From UMGS1901 sp934122115 (GTDB lineage Bacteria; Bacillota; Clostridia; TANB77; CAG-508): a DNA stretch of 64,000 nucleotides. Below the pieces are notes generated by a model, which worked only from the letters and a program-made list of their open reading frames with translations, did not search any database and had not been told where the DNA came from. Each line of letters begins with the position of its first letter. Position 1 is the first letter of the stretch. Shown here in pieces: positions 1 through 9,528 of this stretch. The position numbers and the translations under genes were made by a program. The DNA is taken from the NCBI GenBank assembly GCA_934122115.1, contig CAKOVU010000002.1, positions 62,001-126,000 on the forward strand. Direction: 5' to 3'.

Positions 1-997
1 TATTACCCAAGCAAGGACGAGAGTAGCAAGAGCAATTAACGCATCAGCACAGGAAATATACTTTACTTCTTGCGGCAGCGAAAGCGATAATTTAGCATTA
101 AAAGGATTTTGCCACGCTAATAAACAAAAAGGAAAACATATAATAACAAGCAAAATAGAACATCCAGCGATTCTTCAAACTTGTTTAGCTTTAGAAAAAG
201 AAGGTTTTGAAGTTATTTACTTAGACGTAGATAAAAATGGATTTGTAGATATGAATCAATTAACAAATGCTATAAGAAAAGATACTATATTAGTAAGTAT
301 AATGACTGCTAATAACGAAATTGGTACTATAGAAGATATAAAAACTATAGGAAGCATTTGCAAAAATAATAACGTTACATTTCATACTGATTCGGTTCAA
401 GCAATTGGAAATGTAAAAATAGATGTTCAAGAGATGAATATAGATATGCTTTCTATGTCCGCTCACAAGTTCTATGGTCCTAAAGGTGTAGGAGCTTTAT
501 ATGTAAGAGAAGGAATAGAATTTGATAGAATTCAAGATGGAGGACATCAAGAAAGAGATAAAAGGTCAGGTACAGAGAATGTTGCAGGGATTGCAGGCTT
601 AGGTAAGGCAATAGAGCTGGCATCAAACAATTTTGATGATTATACAAAAAAGTTAACTACTATTAGAGATTACTTTATAGATAGAGCAATAAAAGAATTC
701 GGAAAAGAAAACGTGCGTATAAACGGTGATTTAAATAAAAGATTGCCAGGCCATGTAAGTATTTCGTTTAGAGGAAAAGATAGCAATTTAATCTTACTAG
801 AGCTAGACAAAAAAGGAATATGTGCCTCAGGAGGTTCAGCATGCTGTTCATCTTTAGCTACTCCATCACATGTATTGCAAGCAATAAAATTAGAAAGAGA
901 ATGGGCAGAAGGAACCATAAGATTAACATTTGGAGACGATAATACAAAAGAAGATGTGGATTATATAATAGAATCATTAAAAGAAATAATAAAATAA
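1..997 (+). CDS. Cysteine desulfurase (NifS/IscS family), 5'-truncated by window edge
   Basis: PLP-dependent enzyme that takes sulfur from L-cysteine as an enzyme-bound persulfide for Fe-S clusters or tRNA thiolation. The frame is open from base 2, so the N-terminus lies outside the window. Visible motifs are TSCGSESDN (PLP phosphate region), EHPAIL, the aspartate/glutamine region HTDSVQAIGN, the Schiff-base lysine in SAHKFYGPKG, and the active-site cysteine loop CASGGSACCSS. The C-terminus is complete. The next gene is convergent, with a hairpin terminator between them. No IscU scaffold follows; sufC/sufB lie about 60 kb away. The family is clear, but the subtype (housekeeping IscS/NifS or a tRNA-thiolation partner) cannot be decided without the upstream genes. 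Confidence 0.93.
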   Translation, partial: ITQARTRVARAINASAQEIYFTSCGSESDNLALKGFCHANKQKGKHIITSKIEHPAILQTCLALEKEGFEVIYLDVDKNGFVDMNQLTNAIRKDTILVSIMTANNEIGTIEDIKTIGSICKNNNVTFHTDSVQAIGNVKIDVQEMNIDMLSMSAHKFYGPKGVGALYVREGIEFDRIQDGGHQERDKRSGTENVAGIAGLGKAIELASNNFDDYTKKLTTIRDYFIDRAIKEFGKENVRINGDLNKRLPGHVSISFRGKDSNLILLELDKKGICASGGSACCSSLATPSHVLQAIKLEREWAEGTIRLTFGDDNTKEDVDYIIESLKEIIK

Positions 998-1000
998 AAA

Positions 1001-1040
1001 AGCAAGCTTCAGGTCAAATTCATGACTTGAAGCTTGGCTT
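1001..1040. terminator. Bidirectional hairpin terminator
   Basis: A 13-bp stem (1004-1016 with 1023-1035, one G-T pair) closes a 6-base loop between two convergent genes. An A-rich run lies on the left, so it reads best as terminator for the minus-strand gene, and it also ends the desulfurase gene. Confidence 0.7.
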
Positions 1041-1044
1041 TCAA

Positions 1045-1353
1045 TTAGGATGTTTGCTCTTCAAACTCTTTGTTGATTTTGTCAACAAAGGCTCCTGCTC
1101 CGAAAGAGAGGCTGTATGGGAGATTAATGATATATTCTCCTTCAACCATACCTTCGTTGGTTACGACTTTGGAAAAGTTGTAAGAAACAAAACGCAGTGA
1201 AAAGAATTTTTTGCATTTTCGTGCAATTTTTTTCTCAATCGTATGACAGGACTCTCGAACAGATGAAATTGAATCATCTTTACTACAGTTGGTTTTTATT
1301 CGAATCCTAATATTCCGAGGATTCTTACAAAGGTTTGCACTAACTTGATTCAT
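1045..1353 (-). CDS. Hypothetical protein, 102 aa
   Basis: I do not recognise this family. It is likely real because a strong AAGGAGGT ribosome binding site lies 7 bases before its ATG, it follows the 101-aa gene by only a few bases in the same direction, and the pair has its own promoter and terminator. The product is basic in its first half (many K/R and three Cys) with no obvious membrane segment or signal peptide. Its middle stretch (FVSYNFSKV followed by GEYIINLP) loosely resembles VKSYNVNS followed by REYLLATV in the partner gene. That could mean a diverged tandem duplication, but the similarity is too weak to rely on. Function unknown. Confidence 0.7.
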   Translation of the reverse strand: MNQVSANLCKNPRNIRIRIKTNCSKDDSISSVRESCHTIEKKIARKCKKFFSLRFVSYNFSKVVTNEGMVEGEYIINLPYSLSFGAGAFVDKINKEFEEQTS

Positions 1354-1365
1354 TTACAGACCTCC

Positions 1366-1671
1366 TTAAAATAAAAACTTTTGAATTTTTTCTTGAGTAG
1401 CGTTAGAAACATTTACTGTTGCCAGTAAATATTCTCGGACTTCCTGAGGAGAATTTACATTATATGATTTCACAACATTAATTTCGATGTTGCTAGTAAA
1501 TTGTCTCAGAAACTTCCTTAGCATGTTTTTGGCATTTTCAGATGTATCTGAAAATTCTAGATAGAAGTTCCGATAGAACATAACCTCAGTGGTATTTCTC
1601 GAAGAAAATTTGACCTTATCAGGAATCTGGAGACCAAATTCTTTTAATGGTTTAATGTTTGATAATTCCAT
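1366..1671 (-). CDS. Hypothetical protein, 101 aa
   Basis: Unrecognised small soluble protein, first gene of a two-gene minus-strand operon. I chose the ATG at 1671 because GAAAGGA lies 8-9 bases upstream. An in-frame TTG at 1689 would place that ribosome binding site inside the coding region. The product starts MELSNIKPLKEFGLQI and predicts as mixed alpha/beta with no membrane segment. A good sigma-A promoter faces it just upstream, back to back with the mfd promoter. Function unknown. Confidence 0.7.
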   Translation of the reverse strand: MELSNIKPLKEFGLQIPDKVKFSSRNTTEVMFYRNFYLEFSDTSENAKNMLRKFLRQFTSNIEINVVKSYNVNSPQEVREYLLATVNVSNATQEKIQKFLF

Positions 1672-1718
1672 AAAACAACATCCTTTCAAAATTAGTGATA
1701 AAATACACTTCTATCCTT

Positions 1719-1747
1719 ATTATATCACAAATTAACATAATATGCAA
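1719..1747 (-). promoter_or_regulatory. Sigma-A-type promoter for the 1366-1671 gene
   Basis: On the minus strand: TTGCAT (1742-1747), 17-base spacer, TATAAT (1719-1724). It lies about 48 bases before the ATG. Confidence 0.7.
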
Positions 1748-1759
1748 TGATATTCTATA

Positions 1760-1788
1760 TTGTAAAATTGTCGGTTTTGTAGTAAAAT
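1760..1788 (+). promoter_or_regulatory. Sigma-A-type promoter for mfd
   Basis: TTGTAA (1760-1765), 17-base spacer, TAAAAT (1783-1788), about 36 bases before the mfd ATG. It is divergent from the promoter at 1719-1747. Confidence 0.6.
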
Positions 1789-1823
1789 AGAAGCTGTGAA
1801 AAATTTAGGAGATATATTTATTC

Positions 1824-4800
1824 ATGAACTTTTTAATTGAAGATTTAAAAAAAGCTAATAAATTTTTAGAATACGTAGAAGATGTAAAAAATAAATATAG
1901 CCCGATAATATTATCGGGTTTATCAAGCGTTGGAAAAATACAGCTTGTAGAAGCAACAAAGGAATATACCAATAAAAACATTTGCTTGGTAACGTACAAT
2001 GAATTGCAAGCAAGAAAAATTGTGCAAGATTTGAAGTATTTTTCAAGTAATGTATTTTATTTTCCAAAAAGAGAGATAGCGTCATATGATTATGTGGCTG
2101 AAAGCAAAGATTTACCATATGAAAGAATAGAAACGTTAAATAAAATCTTTGAGCAAGATAAAAATAACAAGAGTGATAGAATTATTGTGGTAACGACAAT
2201 AGAAGCAATAATGCAAAAGATGATTACCAAGAAAGATATATATCAAAATATTTTGGAATTTAAATTAGGAAAGTCGTTTGATTTAGATAAATTAAAACAA
2301 GATTTAATCCATTTAGGGTATGAAAGGTCAGATATAGTAGATGGAAAAGGCCAATTTAGTGTAAGAGGCGGCATTTTAGATATAGGAACTACAAAAACAC
2401 AGGGAATAAGAATTGAGTTCTGGGGAGATGAAGTTGATTCAATAAGAAGCTTTAGTATTACATCACAAAGAACTAATAAAATGTTAGAGGAAGCTAGAAT
2501 ATATCCATCACATGAGCTTATAGTAACAAAGAATTTAGAAAAAATATGTGAAGAAATAATAGCTAAAGAAAAAAATGAAGATGTTTTAGATGATGTGGAG
2601 CTAATTAAATCCGGAAATTATATTAGCAAAATAGATAAATATTTTGACAGCTTTTATGATGAAAAATGTAGTTTTTTAGATTATTTTGATGAAAATTATT
2701 TGCTTTGCATAGATGATATAGACAAGATAAATGCAAGGCAAGAAAATATTCTAAAAGATAATAATCAATTAATAGAAACATTGTTAGAAAAACAAAGAGC
2801 TGTACCAAATGCAATAAATAATATTTCAAAAGTAAATTTGGAAGAAAAAGAAGGTACAGCAATATACTTATATGAATCAGATTTATTGCAAAACAGCAAA
2901 CCAGTAAAATTCTCAAAAAATGTAATTAACTTTAAATATAGAGATTTGCATTTCTTCAAAAGTGAATTAAATATATTGGCACAAGATATAAAAAAGGCAA
3001 TTGAGGAAAATAAGAATGTAATAATTTTATCTGGTAATGAGTCTGGAGCAAAAAAGGTAGAAGCCCTATTAGAACAAGAAAATATAAATTATAAATATTT
3101 TGAAAAGTTAGAAGATGCTCAAGAAAAAATTTATAAAAATTCAATAAAATCAGAATTACAGAACAAAAGAGTAGTAATCTCGAATGGAACTTTGTCATCA
3201 GGATTTGAGTGTTATGACCTAAATTTAGTAGTAATAACTGGCGAAGATTTTATAAATAAACAACAAAAAAAGAGAAAGAACACGGATGCTTTTAAGCAAG
3301 GTGAAAAAGTAGTTTTTGCAGATTTAAGAGCTGGCGATTATATAGTTCACAAAACACAAGGAATTGGTATATACATTGGCGTAAATACAATTACTACTGC
3401 AGATGGAATTACAAAGGATTATATAAAAATAAAATATAAAAATGACGATGTTTTGTATGTTCCAACAGATATGCTTGATAACATTAGAAAGTTTATAGGT
3501 GGAGGAGAAGCAGAACCTAAATTAAACAGGTTAGGAAGTAAAGAATGGGAGAACACAAAAGCAAGGGTTAAATCTAATTTAAGAGAAGTGGCAAGAGATT
3601 TGCTAGAGCTATATGCTAAAAGGCAAAATGCGAAAGGCTATATGTTTTCTAAGGATACACCATGGCAGAAACAATTTGAAGATAGCTTCCCATATAATGA
3701 AACAGATGACCAGCTAAGATGCATTGAAGAAGTAAAAAAGGATATGGAATCTGATAAACCTATGGATCGATTGCTATGTGGTGATGTAGGATACGGAAAA
3801 ACAGAAGTTGCAATTAGGGCAGCATTTAAAGCTGTGATGGATCAAAAGCAGGTTGCGTATTTAGTACCTACTACGATTTTGGCGAACCAACAATATGAAG
3901 AATTTAAGAGTAGGATGAGTGAATTTGCTGTAAATGTAGAGTTGCTAAATAGATTTAGAACTAAAAAAGAACAAGAGGAAGTTATAAGAAGATTAAAACT
4001 TGGAGAAGTAGATGTGGTTGTTGGCACACATAGAATTCTAAGCAAAGATGTAGAGTTTAAAGATTTAGGGCTTTTAATAGTAGATGAGGAACACAGATTT
4101 GGTGTAAAAGATAAGGAAAAAATAAAAAAGATTAAGGAAAATATAGATGTTTTAACAATGACAGCAACGCCAATTCCTAGAACACTACATATGTCTATAG
4201 TAGGAATTAGAGATATGTCGGTTATATATGAGCCACCTCAAAATAGAAAGCCGGTTCAAACTTATGTGCTAGAATATGATGATGAAATTATAAAAGAAGC
4301 TATTACTAAAGAATTGGAAAGAAATGGCCAGGTATTCTACTTATTTAACAATGTTGAAAGAATAATTAGAAAAGCAGATGAAATATCTAAATTAGTACCA
4401 GAAGCGAAGGTAGAGTTTGCGCATGGAAAGATGACAGGAAATGAGATAGAGAGCATAATGCAAGATTTTATAGAGCATAAAATAGATGTTTTAGTATGCA
4501 CAACTATTTTGGAATCTGGAATTGATATACCAAATGCAAATACAATAATTGTAGAAAATGCCGATAGACTAGGATTAGCGCAGCTATATCAAATTAGAGG
4601 AAGAGTTGGCAGAGCTGATAAACAAGGGTATGCATATATTACTTATAGAAGAGATAAATTACTATCAGAAGTAGCAGATAAAAGATTGAAGGCAATAAAG
4701 GAATTTACTGAATTTGGCTCTGGATTTAAAATAGCAATGAGAGACTTAGAAATAAGAGGAGCAGGAAGTTTATTAGGTGAAATTCAGTCTGGTCACATGG

Positions 4801-5324
4801 AACAAGTTGGATATGATACATATTGTAAGCTATTAGACGAGGTAGTAAAAGAGATGCAAGGTATCACAGTAAAACAAGAAAAAGATATTCAAATAGATAT
4901 CAATTTATCAAGTTACATACCAGAAAATTACATAGAGGATACTGCACAAAAAATTGAGATTTATCAAGATATTGCATTGTGCAGAAATGATAAAGACATA
5001 GAAGATGTTATTGATGAAATAATAGATAGATATGGAAGCATGCCACAAGAAGTAGAAAATCTTATAGAAATAGCTAGAATCAAAATATTGTGTAGAACTG
5101 CAAATGTGCTAAAAATAGCGCAAAAAACAGATACTGTAGTATTTTATTTGGATAAAGACAATATCAAAATTGATGAAAAAATGATAAATACTTTAGTGGG
5201 AAAATATGGACCAAAATTAAAATTCTCTCAAGGAGTAGAGCCATATATAACATTAAAAATGTCTTCAAAAGATGAAATGGAAATAATCAGAATGATAAAA
5301 GAATTATTAACTATAATATCATAA
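1824..5324 (+). CDS. mfd: Transcription-repair coupling factor Mfd
   Basis: DNA translocase that removes RNA polymerase stalled at lesions and recruits UvrA. At 1166 aa it has the usual full length. Order of parts: UvrB-like N-terminal domains (DIVDGKGQFSVRGGILDI, about residues 170-190), the RNA-polymerase-interacting domain (DYIVHKTQGIGIYIG, about 510), then the RecG-like SF2 helicase with Walker A GDVGYGKTEVA (about 653), the DEEH box (VDEEHRFG), motif III TMTATPIPRTL, motif VI QIRGRVGRADKQG, and the C-terminal TRCF domain. The ATG at 1824 is preceded by TAGGAGA. In B. subtilis mfd sits near spoVT and other sporulation genes; here a TrmH-type methyltransferase follows. Confidence 0.97.
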   Translation: MNFLIEDLKKANKFLEYVEDVKNKYSPIILSGLSSVGKIQLVEATKEYTNKNICLVTYNELQARKIVQDLKYFSSNVFYFPKREIASYDYVAESKDLPYERIETLNKIFEQDKNNKSDRIIVVTTIEAIMQKMITKKDIYQNILEFKLGKSFDLDKLKQDLIHLGYERSDIVDGKGQFSVRGGILDIGTTKTQGIRIEFWGDEVDSIRSFSITSQRTNKMLEEARIYPSHELIVTKNLEKICEEIIAKEKNEDVLDDVELIKSGNYISKIDKYFDSFYDEKCSFLDYFDENYLLCIDDIDKINARQENILKDNNQLIETLLEKQRAVPNAINNISKVNLEEKEGTAIYLYESDLLQNSKPVKFSKNVINFKYRDLHFFKSELNILAQDIKKAIEENKNVIILSGNESGAKKVEALLEQENINYKYFEKLEDAQEKIYKNSIKSELQNKRVVISNGTLSSGFECYDLNLVVITGEDFINKQQKKRKNTDAFKQGEKVVFADLRAGDYIVHKTQGIGIYIGVNTITTADGITKDYIKIKYKNDDVLYVPTDMLDNIRKFIGGGEAEPKLNRLGSKEWENTKARVKSNLREVARDLLELYAKRQNAKGYMFSKDTPWQKQFEDSFPYNETDDQLRCIEEVKKDMESDKPMDRLLCGDVGYGKTEVAIRAAFKAVMDQKQVAYLVPTTILANQQYEEFKSRMSEFAVNVELLNRFRTKKEQEEVIRRLKLGEVDVVVGTHRILSKDVEFKDLGLLIVDEEHRFGVKDKEKIKKIKENIDVLTMTATPIPRTLHMSIVGIRDMSVIYEPPQNRKPVQTYVLEYDDEIIKEAITKELERNGQVFYLFNNVERIIRKADEISKLVPEAKVEFAHGKMTGNEIESIMQDFIEHKIDVLVCTTILESGIDIPNANTIIVENADRLGLAQLYQIRGRVGRADKQGYAYITYRRDKLLSEVADKRLKAIKEFTEFGSGFKIAMRDLEIRGAGSLLGEIQSGHMEQVGYDTYCKLLDEVVKEMQGITVKQEKDIQIDINLSSYIPENYIEDTAQKIEIYQDIALCRNDKDIEDVIDEIIDRYGSMPQEVENLIEIARIKILCRTANVLKIAQKTDTVVFYLDKDNIKIDEKMINTLVGKYGPKLKFSQGVEPYITLKMSSKDEMEIIRMIKELLTIIS

Positions 5325-5370
5325 TATTTTAAGAATAATTGTACAAACTATATGTGGAGGAAGTTGTAAA

Positions 5371-6159
5371 ATGCAAGTTATTACAAGTAAAGATAATGAA
5401 ATAATAAAAAGTATAAAAAAATTGAAAGATAAAAAATATAGAGATGAAGAAGGCCTTTACATAATAGAAGGTATAAAAATAATTGAAGAAGCTATAGAGG
5501 AAGAAGCGTATATTAAAAAGATTGTTATTTGCGAAGAATGTGTAGCGGCTGGGGAAATAGAGCAGAAATTATTATACACGATTGCAAAATATGATTGTAT
5601 ATATGTTAATAAAAAAGTATTTGGATTTTTAACAGATGTAGTAGCGCCCCAAGGAATTTTAGCTGTAGTTGAAAAGCCAAGCAAGGCAACAAAAATAAAC
5701 TACACAGAAGATATAATACTTGCATTAGATGGCATTCAGGACCCAGGAAATTTAGGAACTATTTTAAGAACTGTAGATAGTGTTGGGCTAAAACAAATAA
5801 TAGTAACAAAAAATACTGCAGATTGCTACAATCCAAAGGTAGTAAGGTCAACAATGGGAGCTATATTTAGAGTAAATGTGATAGAGACAGACGATTTATG
5901 CAAAACTTTAAAAGATGCTAAAAAAAGTAAGTATGAAATAATAGCTACATCATTGGATACACAAAATAGCATTTATGATATTAGTTATAAAAAGAAAGTA
6001 ATAGTAATAGGAAATGAGGCAAACGGTGTTACAAAAGAAGTACAGGACTTGGCAAATAAAAAGGTAAAAATACCTATGCTAGGGAAGACAGAAAGCCTAA
6101 ACGCCTCTGTCGCAACAGGAATAATTTTGTATGAATATGTAAGGCAGAAAATAAAATAG
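5371..6159 (+). CDS. TrmH/SpoU-family RNA 2'-O-methyltransferase
   Basis: SAM-dependent ribose methyltransferase of the SPOUT superfamily, acting on rRNA or tRNA. At 262 aa it has the TsnR/RlmB-like two-domain layout: an N-terminal substrate-binding domain (residues 1-100) and a C-terminal SPOUT knot. The three knot motifs are present: LDGIQDPGNLGTILRTVDS (motif 1, with the catalytic Asn and Arg), VIGNEANGVTKEV (motif 2) and IPMLGKTESLNASVATGI (motif 3). A GGAGGAAG ribosome binding site precedes the ATG. The exact target nucleotide cannot be read from the sequence. Confidence 0.92.
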   Translation: MQVITSKDNEIIKSIKKLKDKKYRDEEGLYIIEGIKIIEEAIEEEAYIKKIVICEECVAAGEIEQKLLYTIAKYDCIYVNKKVFGFLTDVVAPQGILAVVEKPSKATKINYTEDIILALDGIQDPGNLGTILRTVDSVGLKQIIVTKNTADCYNPKVVRSTMGAIFRVNVIETDDLCKTLKDAKKSKYEIIATSLDTQNSIYDISYKKKVIVIGNEANGVTKEVQDLANKKVKIPMLGKTESLNASVATGIILYEYVRQKIK

Positions 6160-6202
6160 TAAAGGGACCATAAAATGGTCTCTTTACTTCTCGATTTTTT
6201 TC
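6158..6202. terminator. Bidirectional terminator
   Basis: A perfect 12-bp stem with a 5-base A/T loop (about 6159-6186) is followed by a T-rich stretch. It separates the convergent methyltransferase and asnS genes. Confidence 0.85.
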
Positions 6203-6206
6203 TAAT

Positions 6207-7595
6207 CTAAAAATCACAATTATTTGGTGTTCTTGGGTAAGGAATTACATCTCTTATATTTTCCATACCAGTAATATACATAAGCAATCTTTCAAAACCA
6301 AGACCGAAACCAGAGTGGATGTTAGAACCATATCTACGCAAATCTAAATACCAATATAAAGGTTCAGTATCAATATGCATTTGTTTCATACGTTCTACTA
6401 ATTTGTCGTAATCTTCCTCTCTTTGAGAACCACCCATGATTTCACCAGCACCAGGAACTTCTAAGTCTACGGCTGCTACTGTTTTGCCATCTGGGTTAAC
6501 TTTCATGTAGTAAGATTTTATATCCTTTGGCCAATTTTTAACGAAAACTGGACCATTAAAATATTCTGTAATATATTTTTCATGTTCCTTTGCTAAATCC
6601 TCGCCATAGTCTGGCTCAAATTCCCATTTTCTATCAGCTTTTTTCAAAATATCTATAACATCTTTATGGTCTATTCTTACAAAGTTTGAGTTAATTAATT
6701 TTGTAAGTTTTTCAATTAAACCGTTCTCGATAAATTTATCGCAAAAAGCTATTTCTTCAGGGCATTTTTCTAAAACTTGTTTTACGATGTATTTCAAGCA
6801 ATCTTCTTCGATATCCATCAAACCATCTAAATCACAGAAAGAAATTTCAGGTTCAATCATCCAAAATTCATTAGCGTGAGTTTTAGTGTTTGAGTTTTCA
6901 CTTCTTAAAGTTGGACCAAAAGTATAAATTTTTCCAAAAGAGGCAGCAAATGTTTCTCCATGTAATTGGCCAGAGCCAGTAATATAAGCTTTCTTGCCAA
7001 ATAAATCTTCAGAAAAATCTGTTTTACCATCTTTTTGTGGTAGTGGCTTGTCCAAGTCTAAAGTTGTTAGTTTAAACATTTCTGCAGAACCTTCGCAGTC
7101 TGCACATGTAATAATTGGAGTATGAACATATACATATCCATTATTTTGAAAATATTCGTGTATTGCAAAAGCTGCAACACTTCTAATTCTGAAAACTGCA
7201 CTAAATGAATTTGTACGAGGACGCAAATAAGCAACAGTTCTTAAATATTCAAAAGAATGTCTTTTCTTTTGAAGAGGGTAGCTATTATCTGATAAATTGA
7301 ATATATCAATAGATTTTGCATGCAACTCAAAAGCCTGCTTAGCATTTTCAGTTTTTACCAATGTACCTTCCACAATGATTGTTGAACTAATTGATAATTT
7401 ACAAACTTCGTCAAAATTAGACAATTCATTAGTAAATACTACTTGCAAATTATTAAAAAAGGAACCATCATTTATTTCTATAAAACCAAAAGTTTTAGAG
7501 TCTCTAACAGTACGGACCCATCCAGAAATTTTAATTTCTTTGTTTATATAGTTATCTGTATCGCGATATAAACTTTTAATATCTACATTTTCCAT
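6207..7595 (-). CDS. asnS: Asparaginyl-tRNA synthetase
   Basis: Class IIb synthetase that charges tRNA-Asn. It has the N-terminal OB-fold anticodon-binding domain (ISGWVRTVRDSKTFGFIEIND) and a class II core with FRIRSVAAFAIHEYFQNNGY, TSTP-like HTPIITCADCEGSAEMF, GSGQLHGETFAASFGKIYTFGPTLRSENSNTK split over motif 2, and motif 3 GFGLGFERLLMYITGMENIRD. The start is the ATG at 7595, seven bases after AAAGGAGA; an upstream in-frame extension of 21 codons has no ribosome binding site and runs through the promoter. AsnS and AspS both being present, each with its own specificity signature, suggests direct Asn-tRNA charging. No T-box leader is apparent. Confidence 0.96.
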   Translation of the reverse strand: MENVDIKSLYRDTDNYINKEIKISGWVRTVRDSKTFGFIEINDGSFFNNLQVVFTNELSNFDEVCKLSISSTIIVEGTLVKTENAKQAFELHAKSIDIFNLSDNSYPLQKKRHSFEYLRTVAYLRPRTNSFSAVFRIRSVAAFAIHEYFQNNGYVYVHTPIITCADCEGSAEMFKLTTLDLDKPLPQKDGKTDFSEDLFGKKAYITGSGQLHGETFAASFGKIYTFGPTLRSENSNTKTHANEFWMIEPEISFCDLDGLMDIEEDCLKYIVKQVLEKCPEEIAFCDKFIENGLIEKLTKLINSNFVRIDHKDVIDILKKADRKWEFEPDYGEDLAKEHEKYITEYFNGPVFVKNWPKDIKSYYMKVNPDGKTVAAVDLEVPGAGEIMGGSQREEDYDKLVERMKQMHIDTEPLYWYLDLRRYGSNIHSGFGLGFERLLMYITGMENIRDVIPYPRTPNNCDF

Positions 7596-7629
7596 ATATA
7601 GTCTCCTTTCACGTAATAAAACTGAAAAG

Positions 7630-7658
7630 ATTATATAATGCGAAAAAAGAAAAGTCAA
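7630..7658 (-). promoter_or_regulatory. Strong sigma-A promoter for asnS
   Basis: On the minus strand: TTGACT (7653-7658), 17-base spacer, TATAAT (7630-7635), 35 bases before the asnS ATG. Confidence 0.85.
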
Positions 7659-7746
7659 TAAAAATGCTAGAATCTATGGACTTTTGAAGGAAAAAAGTAT
7701 ACAATATATGTATTAATTTTAAGATGCAAAATTATGGAGGAATACA

Positions 7747-9507
7747 ATGATAAATAAATACAAAACAAACAATTGCGGAGAATTGAACTTAAAAAATGTA
7801 GGGAATGAAGTAAGGCTTTCAGGATGGATACAGAGAATTAGAAATTTGGGAGGAATGACATTTATTGATTTAAGAGATCAATATGGAATAACCCAAGTTG
7901 TAATATCAGAAGAGCTAAAGCAAAAGCTAGATAAATTATACACAGAAAGTGCTATTTGTGTGGAAGGAGCGGTAGTAGAACGTTCAAACAAAAATAGCAA
8001 AATACCTACTGGAAATATAGAAATAGAAGCAAAAAATATAGAAATATTGGGTGAATGCGAATCAACTTTACCATTTGAAATAAATTCAGAAAAAGCAGAT
8101 ATATCATCTGTAAGAGAGGATTTAAGGCTTGAATATAGATTCTTAGATTTAAGAAATGATAAAATACATAACAATATTTTATTACGTTCAAAAATAATGA
8201 AAGCATTAAGAGATAAAATGGATGAACTAGGATTTGCAGAAATCCAAACCCCAATACTTGCAAATTCTTCACCAGAAGGAGCAAGAGATTTTTTGGTACC
8301 AAGCAGATTACATCCAGGAGAATTTTATGCGCTTCCTCAAGCACCACAGCAATTTAAACAATTGCTTATGATTTCTGGTTTTGATAAATACTATCAAATA
8401 GCACCATGCTTTAGAGATGAAGATCCAAGAGCAGATAGGGCACCAGGGGAATTCTATCAACTAGATTTTGAAATGTCATTTGCAACTCAAGAAGACGTAT
8501 TCAAAGTAATTGAAGAAGTAGTACCACCAATCTTTAGAAAATTTACAAATTGGGAAGTGCCTGAAGGTGAAATCATTAGAATACCTTATAGAGAAGCAAT
8601 GGAGAAATATGGTATTGATAAACCAGATTTAAGAAACCCATTAATCATTCAAGATGCAACAAAGGTATTTGAAAATAGTGAATTTAATGCATTCAAAGAT
8701 AAAACAGTAAAAGCTATAGTAGTTCCAGAAGGAGCAAAGCAAGGAAGAAAATTCTTTGATAGTATGGTAGAATTTGCCGTAGAAGAGCAAGGCGCAAAAG
8801 GATTAGCTTGGGTAAAAATAGATGAAAACAATACACCACAAGGTGGAATTGCAAAATTTATTACAGAAGAAGCATTAAATAAATTGGAAAGTGAATTTGG
8901 AGTAAAAACAGAAGATAGCATATTCTTTATTGCAGATAAATTAGAAACAGCACAAAAAATAGCAGGACAAGTTAGAATAGAACTTGGAAAAAGGCTTGAT
9001 TTATTAGAAAAGAATATATACAGATTCTGCTTCATCGTGGATTTTCCAATGTATGAATACAATGAAGATGAAGGAAAAATAGATTTTAATCACAATCCAT
9101 TTTCTATGCCACAAGGCGGATTGGAAGCTCTAGAAAATAAAGACCCATTAGAAATTTTAGCATATCAATATGATTTAGTATGTAATGGATACGAAATGGC
9201 GTCAGGAGCAGTTAGAAACCATGATCCAAAATTAATGGTAAAAGCTTTTGAAATAGCTGGATATACAGAAAAAACAGTAGAAGAAAGATTTGGAGCTTTA
9301 TATAAAGCATTCAAATATGGAACTCCACCACATGCAGGAGCAGCGCCTGGCTTAGATAGAATGGTAATGCTAATAGCAGATACTCAAAATATAAGGGACG
9401 TAATAGCTTTTCCAAAGAATAAGAAAGCTAGAGATGTAATGATGAATGCTCCAAGCAAAGTTGATGATCAACAATTAAAAGATGTACATGTAAAAATTAC
9501 AGAATAA
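7747..9507 (+). CDS. aspS: Aspartyl-tRNA synthetase (bacterial type)
   Basis: Class IIb synthetase for tRNA-Asp. At 586 aa it has the bacterial-type insertion (GAD domain, roughly residues 290-420), which archaeal-type enzymes lack. Motifs: OB-fold RLSGWIQRIRNLGGMTFIDL; motif 1 ETQTP equivalent EIQTPILANSSPEGARDFLVP; motif 2 QIAPCFRDEDPRADRAPGEF; motif 3 GAAPGLDRMVMLIADTQNIRDV. The Asp-specific QAPQQFKQLLM segment is also visible. The ATG follows TATGGAGG. It is transcribed divergently from asnS, so the two related synthetase genes share one regulatory region. Confidence 0.97.
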   Translation: MINKYKTNNCGELNLKNVGNEVRLSGWIQRIRNLGGMTFIDLRDQYGITQVVISEELKQKLDKLYTESAICVEGAVVERSNKNSKIPTGNIEIEAKNIEILGECESTLPFEINSEKADISSVREDLRLEYRFLDLRNDKIHNNILLRSKIMKALRDKMDELGFAEIQTPILANSSPEGARDFLVPSRLHPGEFYALPQAPQQFKQLLMISGFDKYYQIAPCFRDEDPRADRAPGEFYQLDFEMSFATQEDVFKVIEEVVPPIFRKFTNWEVPEGEIIRIPYREAMEKYGIDKPDLRNPLIIQDATKVFENSEFNAFKDKTVKAIVVPEGAKQGRKFFDSMVEFAVEEQGAKGLAWVKIDENNTPQGGIAKFITEEALNKLESEFGVKTEDSIFFIADKLETAQKIAGQVRIELGKRLDLLEKNIYRFCFIVDFPMYEYNEDEGKIDFNHNPFSMPQGGLEALENKDPLEILAYQYDLVCNGYEMASGAVRNHDPKLMVKAFEIAGYTEKTVEERFGALYKAFKYGTPPHAGAAPGLDRMVMLIADTQNIRDVIAFPKNKKARDVMMNAPSKVDDQQLKDVHVKITE

Positions 9508-9528
9508 AATGTAAAGGCAGGTGATTTT

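Noticed and set aside
7596..7746. T-box riboswitch in the asnS-aspS intergenic region
   Set aside because: Too short, no T-box core sequence and no terminator/antiterminator pair seen.
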